Assembly (NCBI GenBank): GCA_007922305.1
Contig: ML677374.1
Coordinates: 6,495,619 to 6,559,618, forward strand
Length of the DNA: 64,000 bases
Direction: 5' to 3'
From: Dermatemys mawii
Lineage: Eukaryota; Chordata; Testudines; Dermatemydidae
How positions within the stretch are numbered: position 1 is the first letter of the stretch; every line of letters starts with the position of its first letter. Of this stretch, positions 40,301 to 49,300 are shown one piece after another. The notes under the pieces are model-generated. The model did not search any database. It was not told where the DNA came from and worked only from the letters and a program-made list of their open reading frames with translations. Position numbers and translations under genes: made by a program.

Positions 40301-43300
40301 ATTAAAATGTGGTTGTGACCCACTTTGGGGTCCCAACCCACAGTTTGAGAACTGCTGCAATAGAGCATGGAGCTACGGCAACCTCAGGAATTATTTTTTT
40401 CTTATGCATATTAGCAATCTAACATGACGGAATCATTGCAGAAGTTGTGGTGATAGATAATTGGATGATCCCCTTGTGATTATGTACCATGTACTTGGAT
40501 GCAGACAGCCTTCTGCAAGTTAGCGTTTGTAATGAAAACCGAAGTTCTTTAGAGGCAAGGCATTTGTAGCTAAAGTTTTGACTAGTGGAGTCCATTCTAA
40601 GTAGACCTTGGATTTCTGATGTTTCAGAAACTCTTCCTGCCTGAGATTTGTCAACGTAGTGATACATTGTGTATTTATCCTCCAAAATCTTGTGTTCAAA
40701 TATAAACATGTCTCTTAGGATCCTAATTTGGAACAAAGGTATCTCCACAGATGTATTCAGAGCTCAGTGCAAGTTTAAACAGTAAGTGATTTAGAAGTTA
40801 GCATGCACATTGGGCAGGTAATGAATAGAATATATATTGTGTGTGTCTCATGAATCCGATTGATGAGATCCTGTCAAAGCTTTCAAAGCTTCTACCATAA
40901 ATTGCTGCCTTTCTTACCTTGATGCTCTTAGGGTATCCACAATGCAGTCACACATGTACTCACATGTACTTGATGTGTTGTAAGTATAGTGAGGGTCTGT
41001 AATTTATCAAAGATGTTCATCTTGGGGATTCTTACCCCACCACTTGCTTCTGGCAGTGTTACAGCCAGGATACTGGGCTAGATGGACTAGTGTTTCAATT
41101 CAATATGATTCTCTCAAGGGGCACTTATTATCGTGAATGGGTAATGATGGGATCTCTATAGAATGGAGATGATTTTACAATGAAATATTTACAGCTGCAC
41201 TAGTTATGAAGCTTTTCATTAGCCTAACTTACTAGTTTGTACCACTGCTTGTGTCTGTGCTGTTGGGAGCTGTTTGCCAAATTTGAGTGGGGGAGGATAG
41301 CTGAGTGGTTTGAGTATTAGCCTGCTAAACCCAGGGTTATGAGTTCAGTTCTTGAGGGGGCTATTTAGGGATATAGAGCAAAAAATTTGTTGGATGATTT
41401 AATTAGGGATTGGTCCTCCTTTGAGGATGACCTCCTGATGTCCCTTCCAACCCTGATATTCTATGAAACCATTTGGAGTAAAAAAATAAATATGGGAGAT
41501 GTGTAGAAACTATATTACAAAGTAGTTATGTATATGGTATTTAAATAATGGCATACATAGTATGTTCTTTTAGGGTTGGGTACTATATTCATGTGCATAT
41601 AAGGGCTTCTGCAATTCTCTTTTCTCACTATCATGATAAATCATCCCCCAAGGAAAAAGAACAGGGGTACTTGTGGTACCTTACAAACTTTATTTGAGCA
41701 TAAGCTTTCATGGGCTACAGCTTACTTCATCCGATGCATAGAATGGAACATATAGTAGGAAGATGAACAGAGAATATGAAAGGTGAAAGTTGCTATTCCA
41801 ACTCTAAGAGACTAATTAATTAAGATGAGCTATTAGCAACAGGAGAAAAAACAACATTTCAAGTGATAGTCAAGATGGTCCATTTCAGACAGTTGGCAAG
41901 AAGATGTGAGGATACATCCCCCAAGGGCCAGTTCCCTGCAATGCAAACTAAGGTTGTCTTAAAAAACAGTGCTCTTATGATGTATTTATGATCTATATTC
42001 CCAGTTTGCATATGGGGAAACCCAAGGCACAAAGAGGTTAGGTGACTTTCCCAAGGTTGTACACTGAATTGGTGTCAGAGTTGGGACTAGAACCCAGGTT
42101 GCTTAACTCATGCCACATACTTTGTCCACTAGTCTGTGTTGCTCCTATGATATATAGAGTTGCAGTTCTTTGTACTGGAAAGGACATGAGGAAGGAATAG
42201 TAAACTTTCATAGTAGTAAGTGGAGAAGGGATGGAACTGGAAAACTGCCATTTATTCTTCAAAGCTGCTGATTGCATTACTGGGCTGCAGTGTTTCAGTC
42301 TCTGCCAGTGCTACCCAGTAGCTTTTCTTATGCTCTTGTGTCAAAGAACCAGAATAAGTGGGGACGGTAAACACGACATTGCTAGAATAGGAAGAAACCA
42401 CTGGAATGTAGCCACACCATTTCTTCCTGTTTTTAAAACTCTCCCTCCCACCTTGCTTCTGACAGAATATTGACTAGAAACCAAGATCCCATTTTTGCTT
42501 AGCCTTAAGGGCAGCCGTTTACAGAGTAGCAGTGTTACATAGGTTTACTGTGTCGTATGTCTGTGTAACACTGGATTTGGATCTTGTATTTAGCTGCCAG
42601 AAGTGACTGTGATGAAGTGGGAGAGATAAACTGATAGATTGTATGCCAGAAAGATGTTGGGAATCAATCAGATAAACAGGGCAGAGAAATAGCTTGCTGT
42701 TTTCTAGTGATAATAAACCAGTGGCCTCTGGTCTCTGCATTTTTAAATGTAATTGCTGCGGTAATAATTTCCCAATATAAGCAAACGAAAAAACAGCACG
42801 GGAGGTGTTCTTAATTGTGCTTGAGTTGCCTTTTTTCTTTCATAAAAAAATGTGTGACTTTTGAAGGTGGTGGTATAAATCTTCCTTTTGTTGTTTGTCT
42901 CTACTTTATTTAAAAGAAAAAAACAACCCCTCAGGAGATATTTATTGGTAAATGTTGGTAAACATTAATTTCTCTGTATACACACAAACTGATGCAGCAA
43001 TATTTCCATCGATGACGCTAGAAATTCACAGATGGTCACAGTAAGAAAAATGGGAATTTGCATGGCATATAGGACAAAGACAATAATATTTGCAATGGGA
43101 TTAGATGAAATAAAAATGGTGTGTGTGTGTGTAGAAGGTAGAACTGAACTTCTTGTCTTGGGCATGTTTTTAAATATTTGTCTAGTATAAGGGACACACC
43201 CACACGACACCCACACCCACACCCACACCACACCACCTGAAGCATCTGGAGCTGGCAGGCAAGTTACCCTACACTCTACTGATCTTATTTTGTATGACAG

Positions 43301-46300
43301 TTCCTATGTTTCCATGAGCTGCACCTTCGTACACCACAGAGGACTGTACTGTTTGTTGTACAAGAGTGCCTAGGTGCCCAGCTCAGATCATGGCCTATAA
43401 TCTTTAGCCTGCTTCACTCCTAAGCTCCCCTAAGACATAGTGCTGAATTCCCCCGGATGACTTTGCGTTTTCAGTTGCTGGCCAGCACTGGCTGATCCAC
43501 TGCAGTCCCACTCATTTAGACTTATATCACCAGTTCGTCGTCCCATTGATGGGAGACAAATGTTTGATTCAGTGTGCTACAGCATCCTTCCCCTCCATAT
43601 CCGCCTGACCTTCTGCATTGATACAGATGGGGTGGGCTAAACTAATCTTAAAACAATGAAGGAAATGCTGCTCTAGTCATTGATCCATCTGAAATTAACT
43701 GTAGCACAATAAGTCTTCCTCATGGTCTTCAGCTATATGCTCCAGTCATCGTTTTTGTTTTTTTTTTTCCCTAAAGAAGGGGTTAACAAGAATTCACCTG
43801 CTCTTTTGCCACTGGGTTTTGTTTTATCGATTTGTAATTTTTTTGGAGTAGTCCCGCCATGTCACTCAAAATTCCTGCTGTCTTTTAAAGCTAGTGGTGG
43901 CTAAGAAAACAATAATGCCTTTGGTATGTGGACACGGTTTCTCCCCCTCCCCCAAAATAAATAATAATTAAAAAAATTAAGGGCGTTAGGCACACAAATT
44001 CCACCTAAATTCCTTTGGTTCCTTTGAAAATCTCAAACTCAGTGCTGACCTCTGTTTAATGTGCTTTTTATATTTGGGTATTCTCTTCCCTCCTCTAGCT
44101 CCTTCGTGAACTTATAGAACGGAAAACCAGTTCACTGGACCCCAACGATCAAGTGGCCATGGGCAGGTAAGTGATGAGCTGTAGCTATCTGTATGTTGTG
44201 TAGCTAGTTTCACACCACAGCCACTTTGATTCCATGAGTGTAAAACTTCCCAAAAGTTCCCAATCCTGCTTCTATATATGTGATGGGCTCCCCCTACGGT
44301 GCCACCTAGTAAATAAACAAAAACGCAAACTAAGTCTAAGATACTAGAAAGATAGGATATGAACTAGCAAATTCTCATCCTGGCTGATGATACAAGCAGG
44401 CTGCAGATTCTTAAGGCACCAACTTCACTTGCTTTGCCGCTTGGAATCCCCAGGTTTTCATATACAGGCTAGAAATCCCTGTAGCCTGGGTCCAGCACTT
44501 CCCATAGTTCAGTCTTTATTCCTCAGGTGTTTCCAGGAGTCGTCTTGTGTCGGGAGTGAAGAACCACTCCCTGCCTTATATAGCCTTAGCATATGGCGGG
44601 AACCTCAGTTTGTGAAAAAACACTGACATCTCAAGATGGAGTCCAGAGTCATGTGGCCTTGTCACAGGCGCTTGCATACCTTGCTGAGTCATAACAGGCT
44701 GTCTTACTTACAGGCTGTCTGGAGCCTTCTCAGGAAGGCTCACCAAGTGATGGATAAGTTTCTCCTAAGACCTACAGTTTTCCCTAATGACTCAGCCCTG
44801 AATAGGCCCTTCCCCACCCGCAATCGAAAGCATCTTGCCTAGTGGGCATTTCCCAGGTGTAACTACATTTGAAATACAGATACACAGTCAATATTCATAA
44901 CTTCAGATACAAAAATGATACATGCAAACAAATAGGATAATCCTATTCAGCAAATCATAACTTTTCCAGTGACACCTCACATGACTTATCTTGTACAAAA
45001 TGCGTCATAATCATGTCATATAATAACAGTGCTATGAAGAATATGAGTGCAGTGTTACAGTATGTTTTTGCCATTGACGTCATAGAGAGCAGTTGGGTGT
45101 AATAACAAGATGATCGGTTAAAAGCAATGGCATAATATCAGCTAGCAGGGTATTCTCAGTGAGGACTCTCTGGCTCTTGACCGCATTGCCAGAACTTGTA
45201 TTTGCTGGCCTTCATGTTGCAAGGCCCCACTGGTTTGCCCAAACTTGGAGAGGTAAGGGGCTTGACGGGAGCGGGGAGAAGGCTGGGATATGCTGGACTG
45301 GGAAATGCTGCTGGGAGTTAGGTAAGAGCAGCAGCGCTTGTATTGAGCTTGTAACAAGTCTTATAACAAACTTTGGAACTATTGAATTCAGTTGTTGGTG
45401 CAGCACCTAGAGGAATGGTTATAAATAAATAAAACCGATAAATCACCCCAATAATAAGTAATGGCTTAAAGATGATGCCTGAAAGCATTATTACTCTCTT
45501 GCAGCCAGGCTTATTTCTTTTGAAAGCCACCTTGTTCCTGCTTTCAAGACTTGCTTTTCCTGCTTACCTTCTATCAGACTCCCCCAGTTTGGGGAAAAGA
45601 GTCTTGCTGTAGCCTGACAAATGTGCTCTAGAATAGATAATGAAATTTAGGATCAGATTATGAACTCTGATTTGTCATCATATAAAGAATCAAACTTGCT
45701 GTATAATGTGGTTCCCTTGTATGCACCTTCCCTGCTGTTTTTTTTTTTAAGAGGAAGGGTACAGTATAATTAAAATAGCCTACAATAATGTCTCCTGTGT
45801 GCCAAAAATAAAATGTATGCTTTGAGGGGAAGCTCTTATTTCTCACTCTAATTCTGTGGCTAGAAAATATAGGCCATACTTTAGGAAAGCATAAAAGGAA
45901 AGGAAAGCTGAAAACGATGGAATAGAATTCTCCACTGAAAAGTGATGTGGGGATGTGTGTGTGTATAGGGGGAAAGGAAGGGAAAATGCTTTATGAAATG
46001 TTGTGTTGGTGAAATAACTTTTATCCATGTGAAATACAACTTGAATTTTAGTACAGTAGGTCAAATTTATTTTGTGTATGTCTGGAATATTATGGAAAGC
46101 TATTCACTATCCATTTAACATGGCATAGCCAAAATTGCATTTAAGTGGTGATTACATTGTACATTTATCTGACTTTACAATAAAATAGATTACAGTAATT
46201 AAGATTATATTAAGATTGCGGTAATTGGATTTTGCTAGATTTTTTCCCCTGATGTTGGGTTTTCATTGCATAAATCAGGTAAGATGACGCTTGTTTCTTT

Positions 46301-49300
46301 TTTTTAAAAAAATATTTTGTAACTAGTAGCAGTTTATTTCCCCCTGTGGAAACTTCTTTGACTTGAGCAAGCTCTGTTTGAGGAATTGAGCCCTCCCTTC
46401 TAAATAGTGATGGGGAATAAACAGCACTTTCTGAATTTGCTTGTTACTTTCCTTTTGTTTGTTTTCATTACGCACTTAACATTGTGCAGTGGTTTTGACA
46501 GGGGATTTGCCAGTTATTATAGTCAGAGGTAGTGGGGAAAAAACGCTTGTAATTTTATATACGCTTTCCAAAAGCCTGGAATGAAACTAATTCAAAAGGA
46601 ACTGCTGCATAACGTTAAATCTGTTTATAAAGTTAGTATAACCCTCCCCACCTAAAGAACCAGCTCCATATGTAGCTTATGATAAATGGAGATAGGTAAA
46701 CAATCTATTCTACTGTGTGCTTGCTTTATACAAAATGCAACTTATTGTAATAGCTGTTGAAACAAACAAAAAAGCAGTAATCCTTTAAGGGTTTTTACTA
46801 GCCTTAGCATTCCTGTTTGATGAAGAAAATCTTTTGAATGCTAAAGATTCTTTCTTTTTAAAAAAAATTGTCAATAGCCAAGAAAGAATAAAAACATAGG
46901 GCCAGATTGTACCTGCTGTGGCTTTTTCCTGCACATGGGATGTGAATTCCCACTGACTATTAATCATTGCATCAAGACCAGGCTGGCTTATCTGTCTTCC
47001 ACAGAATGGCTGGGGCTTCAGCCCTTGAGATCTACCAGAGTCTGTGGTCATCTACACATAAGCACTTAGGCTCTAATGTTCCCTGTGCTCTCCTGTTTGT
47101 AGCTATGTACTCTCCAGGGGCATTTCAGTAGGTAGTACGGGGATACTGATGTGTGCTAATGAAAACTAGGGCAGCGTTAGTTTGCGTTGGGGTCCTGTAC
47201 AAGGCTTAGGTGCCACAGTTATTTGCCACTGGGCAAATAACAGTGCTGTGGGCATTTGAGCTTTTAAAACTGCATTTCCGTGGGTTTTGCCATTGTGATT
47301 CTTCCTAAAAATTGGCCTGATAAAAAAGCCCTAGCAATGATACCTAATGATACACCACTTCATATGTCCCCAGGCAGTGGCTGGCCATCCAGAAGTTACG
47401 AAGCAAAATACAGAAGAAAGTGGACCGAAAAGCCAGCAAAGGAAGGAAAATCCGGTGAGTGGCAGCTTCTTCAAACGACAGAAAAGTAGCTCTTGACTCA
47501 CCACTTGTAACCTGACTGCTTGGTTTTGGCACCGAAACGCTTTGCCTTTCCTTGCAAGGTAGAAGATGATGTTCTGAGACACGCCGTTAGGGGAAATCTA
47601 GAACTAGTGATCAGCTGGATATAATCAGAGCAGGAATAACCCAAATCAGTCCTCACAAGAGTGTTTCCCTGGGCATAAAAAAAGTGAGAGACACTTTCAG
47701 AAGTGCCTAAGAGATTGAGGGCCACACGTCCCAATGAAAGTGATTGGAACTTGTGCTCCTAAATCCTTTAGAACTCGATTTCCAGAAATATTTAATTGCC
47801 TAAAGATGCAGATAGGTGGGTTTGCCTTTGTTAGACACCTAATTGCAATAGACTTTCAATAGAGATGAGTGAGGTAATAGCTTTTAATAAACTTTCAGTG
47901 GGAGTTAAGTGCCCTTCCAGGTTAGGGGCTCTTGTACGTCCCATATGTCATCTATCTACATTTTTAGGTACTTTCATTTATTTGCAAATTTGGCCCATAG
48001 TCACTACATTTGGTGACCTTTTCCTTCTAATGGTTGCATGGGCAAACTCTTCCAGGTTGTGGGGTGAGAGGGGAAAGGGTGTAGAGGAACTGGGGTTTGT
48101 TCCCCTTTGCAGAACAGGTGCACTACTCTCCCTGAGTTCAGAGTGACTGCATGGTTTGTAGTGGAGGCGGTATTTGTAGCACAGAGGCATGCTGGAAACC
48201 TGCACTGCTTCCTGAAAAATCTGCAACATTAACCATCCTTTTGTGAGTAAACTATAAATCCTGAGTTTAGATATTATCTGATAGAAAGTCAGGGGAGTCA
48301 GTGTGGGTCAGGCCTGGCATAGCCATTTTTAAGATAGATGTCATAAGATAATTTATTAAAAGAGGGAAGAACTACTTTGTTGGCCTGAAAAGCCTGTAAT
48401 TATTGACTATCAATATTCTATTCTGTCAGCATCACACATAATTGGATATATTCATGATTCAGTCAAAATTACTGACAACATCACACAACCGAGTCAGACT
48501 CATAAACCTTTAGGAATAATGGGGCAAGTCTCTCGTTGTGTGTGATCCATGGACTTTAGAATTCCTGAGAGATCAGATATCCCTCAGCATCCATGTTTTG
48601 TTACATGTTAGCTACCTTTTTAAATAAGTGTTACACTAACCAGAGAGAAAATATTAATATACAGAAAAGAAGCAAATATGTATTTGTTGATGTATGTGAT
48701 TAATGCACAATTAAATCCTATCATCTTTCCAGGGCGGTCTAGTGGAGAGGGCTAGGAACCAGGTGGACTAGGTTCAATTTTTGGCTCTTCCTCTGTGTGT
48801 GTGTGTGTGTGTGTGTATGTGTGTGTCTCTTTACTTCAGTGAGTCACTAAATTTCTCTGCACTTCCATTTCCTCCTCTGTAGAACGTGGATAAACATTAC
48901 TTATCTTTTGTAAAGCACTTTGAGATCCGGATGTGAAATGTGCTATGCAAGCACTAAGTATTAATTGCTATCACTTCTCATTGTAGTCCATCATCATCAT
49001 ACTGCCTTTCTGTGCTTTAAGATGTTTGGATGAAGGGCGCTGTGTAAATGTAAGAGGGTGCTGAGGATTCTCTAAGCACTTTTAGAAGCTCCTGGCCTCC
49101 TAGCACTCCAGTGAGGGAGATGAGTGTTATCCCCATTTCACAGATGGGGAAACGAGGTACCAAAGAGTGAGGTGAGACTTGCCTACTGTCACACAGTTAG
49201 TCTCGGCAGAAAAAGAACCCGGGAGTCCTGTCTCCCGAATCCTTGCTCTAACCTACTAGAACATGTTGCTTCCTGAGTGGATATCTGTGAGTTATATATT

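Larger units (their letters stand above)
31604..44098 (+). other. AATF intron 8 (GT-AG), 12.5 kb
   Basis: Repeats recognised: a TA-flanked MITE (31657-31803), two insertions of one Penelope-like or unclassified retroelement family (32662-32875, 41654-41914), MIR-like SINEs (33125-33235, 42005-42140), a palindromic repeat (35945-36015), a hAT element split by a Cry-type SINE (39844-40358), a CR1-like tail (41040-41115), a third Cry-type SINE (41288-41466) and microsatellites near 43.1-43.2 kb. A candidate regulatory stretch lies at 34255-34495. I see nothing identifiable in 31810-32640, 33240-34170, 34500-35940, 36020-39840 or 42145-43110, apart from a possible MITE end near 37905-37955. Confidence 0.9.

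Noticed and set aside
41288..41370. tRNA-like A and B boxes
   Set aside because: They belong to the head of a Cry-type SINE; the cloverleaf is not complete.
43194..43236. Telomere-like repeat
   Set aside because: The units are CACACC/CACCC and not CCCTAA.
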